From Massilistercora timonensis (GTDB lineage Bacteria > Bacillota > Clostridia > Lachnospirales > Lachnospiraceae), in the NCBI RefSeq assembly GCF_900312975.1, contig NZ_LT990039.1:1364001-1428000 (forward strand): a stretch of DNA of 64,000 nt, written 5' to 3'. Both the position numbers and the translations under genes were made by a program. The notes beneath the pieces were generated by a model. It saw only the letters and a program-made list of their open reading frames with translations. It searched no databases and was not told the DNA's origin. Numbering within the stretch: position 1 is the first letter of the stretch; the number at the start of each line of letters is the position of its first letter. Positions 17,665 through 25,582 of this stretch are shown in pieces.

Positions 17665-18104
17665 CAAAGCGCACCTCCCATCATCAGTCCCATCAGATAG
17701 CCCCCGGTCAGGAAAGGAAAGAAGGGGATCCCCCGCTTCGCGCCCGCCTTCATCCCTTTTCCTGCCAGAACCACCAGAGAGGCGGCCAGAAGGAGCAGAA
17801 AGGTTCCCGCCAGTACTTCCAGAAGCTTCCACAGTCCCAGATACAGCCCCAGCACCAGGATCCCCCAGCTGTCCCCGTATCCGATCCCTTCTCCCGTAAC
17901 TTTGCTGAGCAAAAGGAATCCCGCTCCCACGGCGGCGCCTCCCGCCAGCAGGGCAGGATCCATCTCCCGGCATACCGCCTGATAAAGCAGCACTCCTGCG
18001 GTTCCCATGACCAAGATCTCCGCCGGGATCCTCCGCCAGAAGATGTCGGTCACCGAAAGTCCCGCAAGCGCCCCCAGGCACATCATCCGTCCTACTTCCC
18101 ACAT
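17661..18104 (-). CDS. Prepilin peptidase, TadV/CpaA type (A24 family)
   Basis: This small 147-residue membrane protein (ATG at 18104; a GTG at 18113 is possible) has the two aspartates of the aspartic prepilin peptidases. One is in SVTDIFWRRIP near residue 20 and the other in GEGIGYGDSWGI near residue 75. It lacks the methylase domain, as in Tad systems. It would cleave the leader peptides of Flp pilin and the TadE-like pseudopilins at the membrane. It is tightly coupled with both neighbours. Confidence 0.92.
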   Translation of the reverse strand: MWEVGRMMCLGALAGLSVTDIFWRRIPAEILVMGTAGVLLYQAVCREMDPALLAGGAAVGAGFLLLSKVTGEGIGYGDSWGILVLGLYLGLWKLLEVLAGTFLLLLAASLVVLAGKGMKAGAKRGIPFFPFLTGGYLMGLMMGGALW

Positions 18105-18964
18105 CGGGAACACGCCCCCTTTCCAACCACCTCGGACACCGGCACCGCGTACACCGTCCGCTTCAGGCCGCTGCAGGACAGGGAACTGTGATACCGGTTC
18201 CCGGTGTCCGTGATATAGACTCCGCCGGCGCTTTCTGCCCCGCAGTGCTCACAGGCGTGGTACTTTCCGCCGCTTTCGTTGCGAAGCCCAGCCACATCGG
18301 AGAGGGATACCATGCGGATGGACAGTTCCAGATGGGTACAGTGGTAGTCCTTGTGATACACCAGGCCTGTCTCCGTCACATATACCGTCTCCTCGCTCTC
18401 TGTCCCGAACCCGGTCCTCTCATACCCGGTCCATCCCTTTACCCGCATGGTCTCTTCGTATTCCAGCAGCGGGATCCGGAAGATAGGCAGGGGCACCCGC
18501 ACATGGTAGACGGCGGACAGTTCCGCCACCCCGGTGCGCAGGGACATCCGGGACCGGCTGCAGTCGATCCCTCCTTCCACCAGGCTCCTTCCAAGCCGGT
18601 CCGCCCCAATGGCGGCTGTCACATCCTGCTCCACCTTCCCCGGCCTCAGGACCGATGTAGGATAGGCCTCTTCCGCCGCCAGCTTCCCGGCGTACTGCAG
18701 GCCGGAGCGGACCGCCGTCTGGATAGACATGATCTCCATAAGGAAGAGAAGGCTTACCACCGCGAAGAAGAAGATGGGCACAGCGGCCGCCGCTTCCAGG
18801 GTAATGCTTCCTCTTAAGGAGGTGAAGGCAGATGCCCTCCCGGCGGACGTATGACAAACGAATCGTGAGGGGAGTTTGTGATCTTGGGCCGTACGAATCC
18901 TGCTCCTTTCCTTTAATATTTTTTCTTTTCTATGTGGTATTTTTAAGACTTGCCGGAAGGGCAT
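18092..18964 (-). CDS. TadE-like pseudopilin with repeated cysteine domain and a variable leader
   Basis: The 290-residue protein starts at the ATG with AAGGAGG upstream. A basic leader of about 50 residues precedes RGSITLEAAAAVPIFFFAV, the TadE pattern with Glu five residues into the hydrophobic helix. The C-terminal third has two similar modules (VYVTETGLVYHKDYHCTHL with CEHCG, and VYITDTGNRYHSSLSCSGL with CSRCG), suggesting paired metal or disulfide sites outside the cell. The first 36 variable codons lie inside a 107-bp segment between inverted repeats (18816-18980). The leader is longer than usual for TadE proteins. Confidence 0.85.
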   Translation of the reverse strand: MPFRQVLKIPHRKEKILKERSRIRTAQDHKLPSRFVCHTSAGRASAFTSLRGSITLEAAAAVPIFFFAVVSLLFLMEIMSIQTAVRSGLQYAGKLAAEEAYPTSVLRPGKVEQDVTAAIGADRLGRSLVEGGIDCSRSRMSLRTGVAELSAVYHVRVPLPIFRIPLLEYEETMRVKGWTGYERTGFGTESEETVYVTETGLVYHKDYHCTHLELSIRMVSLSDVAGLRNESGGKYHACEHCGAESAGGVYITDTGNRYHSSLSCSGLKRTVYAVPVSEVVGKGACSRCGK

Positions 18965-18980
18965 CTGCCTTCACCTCCTT
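18816..18980. repeat. 29-bp inverted repeats around a 107-bp segment in a tadE-like gene (candidate inverton)
   Basis: Bases 18816-18844 and 18952-18980 are inverted copies with 28 of 29 bases identical. Both arms carry AAGGAGGTGAAGGCAG followed by ATGCCC, that is, a ribosome site and a start codon pointing inward. The spacer 18845-18951 is AT-rich compared with the operon. It is open in frame in the present orientation and also when flipped. The present orientation encodes a basic leader; the flipped one would encode a leader ending in a hydrophobic stretch (SFPLIFFLFYVVFLRL). See the finding for this region. Confidence 0.85.
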
Positions 18981-18984
18981 TTTC

Positions 18985-20373
18985 TCATTGATAGGCAAAA
19001 TACGTAGGGAACCGGTAGGTCACCCCTCTTCGCAGAGAACAGGTACTCTCCATCTCCAGGCGGCTGATGCACTGATCTGCCCGGAAGAACGTAAGCCCAT
19101 GTTCTGCCTTCATATTTGCCTCGATCAGATCCAGGGCCCGGATGCTTAAGTCCTCCTTTGACTCCAGAAGCAGCAGGATCCGAAGGTAAGCCCTGTAGTC
19201 AAGGCCTGTCTTTCCGTCCTTTCCATCCCCCGGATCCTCCTCCCCGCCAAGCTTCATCAGGTTGGCAAGGGAGAGCTGCCAGTTCTCCTCCGTCTTCACC
19301 AGAGGCACCTTGCTTCCCCTAAGCAGCGCTCTTAGATCCATCACCGATTCCCCGAATGCCCATGCCAAAAGGATCGCCTGGGCTGCCGCCTCCGTGATGG
19401 CGGGAACTGCCAGCAGGGTGCATAAGGTCCCCGCCAGCGCCCGGGCCTCCGCCTTCTTCCCAGCGCTGCTCTGGAGATGAACGTAATTGGGCACAAACCG
19501 CAGCAGCAAAAGTTTCCCTGCCACCGCCTCCAGATTCTCCCGGTCGCTCCCTTCCCCTGCCAGAAGATACTCCAGCTCATAATCCAGGGCCCCGGTATCC
19601 TTCCCTTCCGTCGCCCCGGAGAAATGATCCATCAGATACTCTCCGAACAGTACGTCCGACAGCGCCCCCGTTTCTTCCTCTCCCTGGGTAAATTCTCCGT
19701 ACCCTTCCTGAAGAGTACGGTGGCTTGCCGTCTCCTCCAGGCGGATGGCCTTCTGAGAAACCGTCATTTCTTTTGGCGTCACAAGCTCCAGAAGAGGGGA
19801 AGACTTTAGCTTGTCCACATGAGCGATGGGATTGTCCTTCTCCGGCAGGGCTCCCTCCTCCTGCTCCAGAAGATCCGACAGCTCCTGCTGTTGTTGCCGC
19901 TCCTGTTCCTGGACTTTCTTCGCCTCCTGCTCCTGCTGCCTCCAGATCGTAGCGTCCCCTTCCTGGCCCTGGAAGGCGGACAGCCCGTATTTGTGTTCCA
20001 TATAGGCCGCCGCCTGCCGGTAGAAGGCCCGGCCTCCCTGGTCCGTCAGGAATTCAATGGCCTGCACCTTTTGTTTCATACTCCCCGCCCCGTAGTATGC
20101 AAGTCGCTTTTTCAGCAGGGCTTCTGAGTAATTGCCGGTCTCATAGCTTCCTTCCAGGGCGAAGATATCATAGTCTTCCAGAAGCTCCTTCTGGTACTCC
20201 GCAAACACCGATTCCATGGCCCGGTTCATATCCGCCCGGCCATAATTCTTGGCGTTCTGGATGGAAGCGCTCTCCATCATGGATCCGGTAAAGGACACAA
20301 GGAGGAGGAATACCAGACTTAAGTAGGCCGTCACCTCCCCCTTAAGCCCGGATCTATATCCCTGCGCTCTCAC
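18985..20373 (-). CDS. DUF5702-type Tad pilus-associated membrane protein
   Basis: The 462-residue protein starts at a GTG that overlaps the flp gene by 20 bp. Its N-terminus KGEVTAYLSLVFLLLVSFTGSMMESASIQNAKNYGRADMNRAMESVF is the TadG/DUF5702 pattern: one membrane helix followed by an extracellular domain. A Gln/Glu-rich coiled-coil (QQEQEAKKVQEQERQQQQ, about residues 144-170) lies in the middle. It is specific to Gram-positive Tad loci and its job in assembly is unknown. An ATG start further in would remove the membrane helix, so the GTG is preferred. Confidence 0.82.
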   Translation of the reverse strand: MRAQGYRSGLKGEVTAYLSLVFLLLVSFTGSMMESASIQNAKNYGRADMNRAMESVFAEYQKELLEDYDIFALEGSYETGNYSEALLKKRLAYYGAGSMKQKVQAIEFLTDQGGRAFYRQAAAYMEHKYGLSAFQGQEGDATIWRQQEQEAKKVQEQERQQQQELSDLLEQEEGALPEKDNPIAHVDKLKSSPLLELVTPKEMTVSQKAIRLEETASHRTLQEGYGEFTQGEEETGALSDVLFGEYLMDHFSGATEGKDTGALDYELEYLLAGEGSDRENLEAVAGKLLLLRFVPNYVHLQSSAGKKAEARALAGTLCTLLAVPAITEAAAQAILLAWAFGESVMDLRALLRGSKVPLVKTEENWQLSLANLMKLGGEEDPGDGKDGKTGLDYRAYLRILLLLESKEDLSIRALDLIEANMKAEHGLTFFRADQCISRLEMESTCSLRRGVTYRFPTYFAYQ

Positions 20374-20530
20374 TGGTGATCTTCTGAAATATGGTCTGCA
20401 CCAGGCTGGTGAGCTGGGACTTGAAAATGATCACCAGACCGATCAGTACCACCAGGATCAGGATCACTTCCACCACGCCGATCCCTTTTTCTTCCTTCAA
20501 TGTCTGCATAAAATATCTCAGTCTCCACAT
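20354..20530 (-). CDS. flp: Flp-type major pilin
   Basis: The 58-residue protein MWRLRYFMQTLKEEKGIGVV continues with EVILILVVLIGLVIIF and a short tail. The G/V-E-V pattern (cleavage after KG, Glu at mature position 5) is that of class IVb Flp pilins with a Gram-positive GxxxxE leader site. It has an AAGGAG ribosome site. A longer frame to 20791 is a shadow of tadC. It should be processed by the peptidase at 17661 and polymerised by TadA/B/C. Confidence 0.92.
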   Translation of the reverse strand: MWRLRYFMQTLKEEKGIGVVEVILILVVLIGLVIIFKSQLTSLVQTIFQKITSESAGI

Positions 20531-20550
20531 AAGATCTCTCCTTTCTCTTT

Positions 20551-21819
20551 CTACAACTGGATGGACAGAAACGCCGGCACGATCACGATCACCAGCACCA
20601 CCGCCAGCATAAGGAACATAGGCGCCAGGAGCTTGGTCCCCGCCTCCTCGCCCAGCCTTTTTGCCCGGGCTTTTCTCTCCTCGAATGCCTGGATCGCCTC
20701 CATCCGCAGCATCTGTGTCAGTCCCTTGGTCCCTTTTCTTAAGTTCTGGGACAGCAGCGCTCCAAGCCGCATGTACTCCTGGACCTGGCAACGCCTGCCG
20801 AACCGCTCGTAACTCTCGGACTCCATCACCCCGCTGTCCATCTCCCGGGCGGTCCTTATCATTTCCTCGTAAACGTACCGCTCCCCCCGGGCTTTTCCTT
20901 TGGTTTCATAATCCGTTATGATCTTCTTCCAGGCCCGCTTCACCGTCATCCCCGCGCCCAGGAACAAGGTCAGCTTACTGATGATCTCCGGGTAATCCCG
21001 GATCATCTGCTCCTTCCTCTTCTGCTGTTCCTTCAGAAGGTCCTGCTTCTCTTTGGCCAGGAGCAAAAGCCCTGTCATGAGAGCCATCCCCATGATCACA
21101 AGTCCCCGGATGTCAAGCCTGGGATAGTAGCGCACCTTTTTCCCGTCCACCGTCTCCGGAAGCCGCAGCTCCTCCCGGGTCTGGGTCTCCTTGTCCCGGT
21201 CCCGGATCTCCTGCTCCAGATTTTTCTGCCGGGTCTCTTCCGCCCCCAGGGTCCTTGGGTATATCATCGCCGTACATTCATAGAGGGCCTGCCGGGTCTC
21301 GTCCTCCTGATAGGTAAGGACCGCCTTCAGGTTCACCAGGGTCCCCTCCGGGGAGAGGGCTTCTTCCTGCAATTCCCCGTAGACGTTCATCACATCATAG
21401 CGGTCCAGCTCCCAGGACACGTCCACCGGCTCCCCGGGGACCTCCGTCACCAGGTTCATATCCTGCTCGATCCGGTCCAGGGACTGGTTCTCTCCCAGGA
21501 TCTCCCTCTCCAAAAGGGCTGTGGATCTGTGAAAAAGCTCCTGGATCCCGGCTCCGTCGTAGGCCTGCTCCGAGACCTCCACCGTAAGGTTCGCCGATCC
21601 TCCTCCCTCCAGGGCTGCTCTTAGTTCTTCCACCCGCTTTCCCTTCCCGTAGGGATTCCGGATCAGGCCCCCCTCCAGACGGACCGTGGACCTCTGGAAG
21701 TCCAGAAGGAAGATGAGAAGCCCCATCCCCAGCAGCAGCCCGGACACCGGCAGCGTCAAACCTCGATATCTACCAGCTTTTCGCCAAGCACGCAGGCGCC
21801 CGTATAAACCAGCAAACAT
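20551..21819 (-). CDS. tadC: Tad pilus inner-membrane platform protein TadC-like
   Basis: With the ATG at MFAGLYGRLRAW (AGGAG 10 bp upstream) the protein has 422 residues. It has a membrane helix near residues 25-42 and an unusual large extracytoplasmic insert (about 45-235). A second helix (LVIMGMALMTGLLLLA) leads to the GspF/TadC domain (YPEIISKLTLFLGAGMTVKRAW), with a last helix at the C-terminus. TadB and TadC form the platform on which the ATPase acts. The insert between the first two helices is longer than in the classical TadC. Confidence 0.88.
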   Translation of the reverse strand: MFAGLYGRLRAWRKAGRYRGLTLPVSGLLLGMGLLIFLLDFQRSTVRLEGGLIRNPYGKGKRVEELRAALEGGGSANLTVEVSEQAYDGAGIQELFHRSTALLEREILGENQSLDRIEQDMNLVTEVPGEPVDVSWELDRYDVMNVYGELQEEALSPEGTLVNLKAVLTYQEDETRQALYECTAMIYPRTLGAEETRQKNLEQEIRDRDKETQTREELRLPETVDGKKVRYYPRLDIRGLVIMGMALMTGLLLLAKEKQDLLKEQQKRKEQMIRDYPEIISKLTLFLGAGMTVKRAWKKIITDYETKGKARGERYVYEEMIRTAREMDSGVMESESYERFGRRCQVQEYMRLGALLSQNLRKGTKGLTQMLRMEAIQAFEERKARAKRLGEEAGTKLLAPMFLMLAVVLVIVIVPAFLSIQL

Positions 21820-22544
21820 ATCGTCATCACTCCTGTTCCTGCTATATTTCCATATAAACACGCGGTAAATTCCGGAAAACTTAAGGTCAGATAAAAGATG
21901 ATCCCGTATGGGATCCAGGACATTACTTTGAATTCATACTTCTTCGCCGCAAGGATAGTGTCGATCTCCCGGTGGACCTCGATCTTATCTCCGATCTGTC
22001 CCACCGTATTCTGGATGATCCCGATCATATCCCCGCCGCTTCGCTTTGCCGCGGAGAATACCGCGGCGAAATTCTCCACATCCTCCAGTTCCACCCGCCC
22101 TGCGAACTCCTCGAACACCTGCTCCATAGGCATCTGCAGCCGCATCTGGCGCACCATCCGTTCCAGTTCCACCGAGATCAGCTCCTCCGGCGGGTACAGA
22201 AGCTTAAGCTCTTTCTGCGTCTCCCGAAGGGCGTTTTCCACGGAGTAGCCACTGTTCAGCGCGGAAGCCATATCCTGGATCATCTCCTTGAACTGCAGGA
22301 GAAACGCGCTCCTTTTCTTCCTCAGATACTCCGCCTCCCGGCTCCGGTACTTCCACACCAGCAGCGGGCACAGCGCCGGCACTGCCCAGAAGGACCGGTA
22401 GTAAAGCCAGGCCGTCAGGACCACGAAGCCTGCCGCCTTCACAAATGCCGCGGCCCGCTCACGCTTCCGGATCGCCTGCTGCCAGTAGCTTCTCCCGGTG
22501 GACAAGCTCCTGATCTTTTCTCCAAATTCCCTGAATCTTCCCAT
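21756..22544 (-). CDS. tadB: Tad pilus inner-membrane platform protein TadB-like
   Basis: The 262-residue protein (start MGRFREFGEKIR, GGGGAG upstream) has two early hydrophobic helices (about 35-70) and the GspF domain (LQFKEMIQDMASALNSGYSVENALRETQKEL, ENFAAVFSAAKRSGGDMIGIIQNT). Two helices follow at the C-terminus. The family is the type II secretion F-protein fold. It overlaps tadA upstream by 86 bp and tadC downstream by 64 bp, so the operon is very compact. Confidence 0.92.
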   Translation of the reverse strand: MGRFREFGEKIRSLSTGRSYWQQAIRKRERAAAFVKAAGFVVLTAWLYYRSFWAVPALCPLLVWKYRSREAEYLRKKRSAFLLQFKEMIQDMASALNSGYSVENALRETQKELKLLYPPEELISVELERMVRQMRLQMPMEQVFEEFAGRVELEDVENFAAVFSAAKRSGGDMIGIIQNTVGQIGDKIEVHREIDTILAAKKYEFKVMSWIPYGIIFYLTLSFPEFTACLYGNIAGTGVMTICLLVYTGACVLGEKLVDIEV

Positions 22545-23670
22545 CTCTCTCCCCTGTCTCCTCGTAACTGTACAGCGGCGCAAGCCGGATCTCTCCCTCC
22601 CGGTAGTCCCTGACCTCCGCCACTTCCAATACCTTCCTGGTCCTGTCCCGCAGGCGCCCCAGATGGACGATGACGTCGATCCCTGAGGCGATCTGCCGCC
22701 GGATGGCCGGCAGAGGCAGCTCCATCCCCATCAGCACCATGGTCTCCAGCCGGCTTAACATATCCGCCGGGCTGTTGGCATGCCCCGTGCTTAAGCTTCC
22801 GTCATGTCCGGTGTTCAGCGCCTGCAGCATATCAATGGCCTCCGCGCCCCGCACCTCGCCTACGATGATCCGGTCCGGCCGCATCCGCAGGGCCGAGCGG
22901 ATCAGGTCCCGGATGGTCACCTCCCCGCTCCCTTCCACGTTGGCGTTCCTGGCTTCCAGGCTCACCAGGTTGGGAACGTCCAGGATCCTTAGCTCCGCAT
23001 TGTCCTCAATGGTGATGATCCGCTCATCCTTGGGGATATACTGGGACAGGGCGTTTAAAAATGTGGTCTTCCCCGACCCGGTGCCCCCGCTGATGAAGAT
23101 ATTGTATCCCGCCCGCACCAGACGGGCCAGGAATCCCACTACCTCCGGACTTACTGACTGCCAGGCCAGCAGATCCTTCATGGTGATGGCTTCTCTGGGG
23201 AACTTCCGGATGGTGACGATGGGCCCGTTCAGGGCCACCGGCGCCAGGACCACGTTGACCCGGGATCCGTCGGGAAGCCTGGCGTCCACAATGGGATTGG
23301 CCTCATTGACCAGCCGGTTGGATCCTGCCACGATCTGCTGGATCACATCCTCCAGCTTCTCCCTGGACAGAAACCTCTTATCCGACTGAAAGAGCCGCCC
23401 CTTCTTCTCCAGGAAGATGCTCTGGGTCCCGTTGATCATGATCTCCGTGATCTCTTCGTCCTCCAGGAATTCCTCCAGGAGATCCAGCTTGCGAAATGCG
23501 TTGAAAAGCTCCCTTCCCAGGGCCGTCTTCCTGTCCAGGGGCAGGTATTCCTGCCTGCCCGCTTCCTCCAGGACCTGGTAAATGATCTGGGTAAGCTCCT
23601 CGTCCTGCACCTCCCGGGTCAGATCCAGCTGCTCCAGGATCCTTGCGTGCAGGTGCTCTTCCCCGGTCAT
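22459..23670 (-). CDS. tadA: Tad pilus assembly ATPase TadA/CpaF
   Basis: The 403-residue secretion ATPase has the N-terminal CpaF domain (EEITEIMINGTQSIFLEKKG, about 72-91). It also has Walker A GGTGSGKTT (195-203), the Asp box (ITIEDNAELRI), Walker B (RPDRIIVGEVRGAEA) and the His box (SLSTGHANSP). It powers pilus extension in the cytoplasm. The ATG at 23670 overlaps the tadZ stop as ATGA and has AAAGGAG upstream, so it is preferred to the GTG at 23688. Confidence 0.97.
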   Translation of the reverse strand: MTGEEHLHARILEQLDLTREVQDEELTQIIYQVLEEAGRQEYLPLDRKTALGRELFNAFRKLDLLEEFLEDEEITEIMINGTQSIFLEKKGRLFQSDKRFLSREKLEDVIQQIVAGSNRLVNEANPIVDARLPDGSRVNVVLAPVALNGPIVTIRKFPREAITMKDLLAWQSVSPEVVGFLARLVRAGYNIFISGGTGSGKTTFLNALSQYIPKDERIITIEDNAELRILDVPNLVSLEARNANVEGSGEVTIRDLIRSALRMRPDRIIVGEVRGAEAIDMLQALNTGHDGSLSTGHANSPADMLSRLETMVLMGMELPLPAIRRQIASGIDVIVHLGRLRDRTRKVLEVAEVRDYREGEIRLAPLYSYEETGERDGKIQGIWRKDQELVHREKLLAAGDPEA

Positions 23671-24641
23671 GCCGGCTCCTTTCTCCACAGGATCTTCCCC
23701 AGGATGTCGTCCCTCCCAAGAAGGGCCGCTTCCTCCCGGAACTGCCGGATCTTCGCCTGGGCCAGCGGGTCTTCCGCCTCCGGCATATGGATCTGGGCGC
23801 AGGCTTCCAGCAGGGGATAAAGTCCCGGCACCGCCTCGTCAATATCCAGGATCACCGTCTCATAAAGGCTCTCCCGCAGGATCCGCAGGGCCAGTTCTCT
23901 CCACTCCTCTCCCCGGATACTCTTCATATCTTCCGGCATAGGCATGGGAAGCACATAGTCCAGGCCGTTCCGGTGCCGAACCATGGAGGCAAGGATCATC
24001 CCCAGGTTTCCCTTTTCCTGCCTGGCATAGTAGACCACATCCGCCAGCGTCTGTCCTCCCTCTTCAAAATGTCCTCCGATCCCGCCGTAGACTTCCAGGT
24101 TCAGGTAGAGCACGTTCTCCCGGGCCGCCAGTTCTTCTCCCAGGCGAAGCGCATAGCCGGTCTTCCCGATCCGGTGGACCGGAGAAAACACACCGATAAG
24201 CTTCCCGGCCCCCTTGCCGGAAGGACGGCGAAAGATCTCTTCCCCGGCTCCTTTCTCTCCCCAGACCTTCAGCACCGCTTCCAGGATCTTCTCGCCGGGC
24301 TGGTATTTATAGAGGATCTCCTCCCCCTCCCCGGGCTGCTGTCCCGGATCCCCGGTGAGCAGGAAAACGGTCTTCCCCGTCAGTTTCTTTCGCTCCGCCT
24401 CCGGGAACTGGTCGGAGATGATCAGGCAGTCCGCCTGTTCTTCCTCCACTCCTTCCAGGTCGGTATACACCTGTACCTGCAGGGACAACTCTCGCCTTTG
24501 GGACAAAAACATCCCCAGCGCCCTGGCATATCCCTTCTCCGGGTCACAAATGATCAGTCGTTTACTGTTCCCATAGTATCCCTCCTCTTCTGTTGAAAAC
24601 CAATGTGTGCCATTGTTTGGATTCCTTTGCTGAACCAGCAT
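23667..24641 (-). CDS. tadZ: TadZ/CpaE-like pilus localisation protein with degenerate P-loop
   Basis: The 324-residue protein has a receiver-like N-terminal part (KRLIICDPEKGYARALGMFLSQ) and a MinD/ParA-like C-terminal part. There the Walker A is degenerate (SPVHRIGKTGYALRLGEEL, about 150-168), as in TadZ proteins that place the pilus machine. The start is uncertain: the ATG at 24641 has no ribosome site. A fine GAGGAGG site precedes an ATG at 24574, but that ATG is out of frame and meets a stop after six codons. This is the first gene of the Tad operon. Confidence 0.85.
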   Translation of the reverse strand: MLVQQRNPNNGTHWFSTEEEGYYGNSKRLIICDPEKGYARALGMFLSQRRELSLQVQVYTDLEGVEEEQADCLIISDQFPEAERKKLTGKTVFLLTGDPGQQPGEGEEILYKYQPGEKILEAVLKVWGEKGAGEEIFRRPSGKGAGKLIGVFSPVHRIGKTGYALRLGEELAARENVLYLNLEVYGGIGGHFEEGGQTLADVVYYARQEKGNLGMILASMVRHRNGLDYVLPMPMPEDMKSIRGEEWRELALRILRESLYETVILDIDEAVPGLYPLLEACAQIHMPEAEDPLAQAKIRQFREEAALLGRDDILGKILWRKEPA

Positions 24642-24769
24642 AGAATTCAGATGATTTGAAACTGTCTTTTAGAAAATGATCAGATACAAGTCCCGGACGG
24701 AACTTGTAGGGTGATTATACTCCCGGAGTTTCTTTTTTGTCCATCCCTTTTTACAAAAAGGATGATCTT

Positions 24770-24821
24770 TGTAGAACCTCTACAAAATTTTCGGAAGAAT
24801 TTCTGTAGAAATTTCTATACA
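24770..24821 (+). promoter_or_regulatory. Two TGTAGA palindromes before sfp (operator candidates)
   Basis: TGTAGA-ACC-TCTACA (24770-24784) is a perfect 6-3-6 palindrome. A second copy TGTAGA-AATT-TCTATACA (24804-24821) overlaps the putative -35 box of sfp. They lie in the divergent gap between the Tad operon and sfp, so a repressor bound here could act on either side. The regulator is unknown. Confidence 0.5.
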
Positions 24822-24844
24822 AACTTTTTCCTGCCGGATATAAT
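24816..24844 (+). promoter_or_regulatory. Promoter of sfp
   Basis: TATACA (24816-24821) and TATAAT (24839-24844) are 17 bp apart, 21 bp before the sfp ATG; GAAAGGAG lies between. Confidence 0.65.
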
Positions 24845-24865
24845 AGTCACGAAAGGAGATTCTCC

Positions 24866-25582
24866 ATGAACGTGACTTTTTTTTCCGCCTCAGATCTTAA
24901 CTTCCCCCCTGCCGCTCCCGGACCGGATACCCTTGCCCTCTGGCTTCTCCCGGTTTCCGACAGTGGCCTTGCGGGGCTTGATTTCCGCCATCTCTCGGAC
25001 AAGGAACAAGAGCGGTGCGCAAGGATTTCCCGGCCGGAGGAACGGCAGCGCTACCAGGTGGCTCACGCCGCCCTGCGCAGGATCTTGAGCGCCTATCTTA
25101 ACTGCCCTGCGCAGACCCTTGTATTTTCCGCCAACCAGTACGGGAAGCCTTATCTCTCCTACCCCCTGGACCCGGGAGCCGGACAGCTCCACTTCAGTCT
25201 GTCCCACTCCGGAGGATATGTGGCCCTTGCCTTCTCCGGCAGCTCCCCGGTAGGCGTGGATATTGAGCGAGACCGGCCTTCCATCAAACCAGCGGAACTG
25301 GCCGGACGGTTCTTCCATCCCCGGGAATCGCGCCGGTTAAGCGCCCTGCCTCCCCAGGAACAAAGAACCGGTTTTCTTAAGCTCTGGACCCTGCGGGAAG
25401 CATTCTTAAAGGGCCTGGGAACCGGATTCTACACCGCCTCAGAGTCCTTTGCCATCTGCCCGGACCGCCTTCCCGGCGTCTTCTGCGTCAGAGAAGGCGC
25501 GCCGGAATATTCCAGCTGGGAACTTCTCTCCCTTGACGCTCCGGAAGGATATTTCTTAAGCGTGGCTTACCAGCGCTCATAA
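24866..25582 (+). CDS. sfp: 4'-phosphopantetheinyl transferase, Sfp type
   Basis: The 238-residue protein carries the two Sfp signatures: VGVDIERD (about 129-136; the Asp and Glu bind Mg2+) and KLWTLREAFLKGLG (W174, E178, K182). It transfers phosphopantetheine from CoA to carrier proteins. Its size fits Sfp rather than the about 120-residue AcpS. No carrier-protein or peptide-synthetase gene is in the window, so its target is unknown. The 3' end overlaps the bofA gene by 6 bp. Confidence 0.93.
   Translation: MNVTFFSASDLNFPPAAPGPDTLALWLLPVSDSGLAGLDFRHLSDKEQERCARISRPEERQRYQVAHAALRRILSAYLNCPAQTLVFSANQYGKPYLSYPLDPGAGQLHFSLSHSGGYVALAFSGSSPVGVDIERDRPSIKPAELAGRFFHPRESRRLSALPPQEQRTGFLKLWTLREAFLKGLGTGFYTASESFAICPDRLPGVFCVREGAPEYSSWELLSLDAPEGYFLSVAYQRS

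Noticed and set aside
17665-18126. A 301-codon version of the small tadE-like gene
   Set aside because: The first 154 codons are the shifted-frame shadow of the prepilin peptidase; GTG at 17664 with GTGA overlap is the sensible start.
18832-19149. A plus-strand gene of 105 codons with a good ribosome site in the Tad operon
   Set aside because: Beyond the inverted repeat it is the complement of the DUF5702 gene end and has no family likeness. Its ribosome site is explained by the inverted repeat arm, so I treat it as part of the candidate inverton.
20531-20791. A 145-codon version of the flp pilin
   Set aside because: The added part is a Gly/Asp/Arg-rich shadow of tadC.
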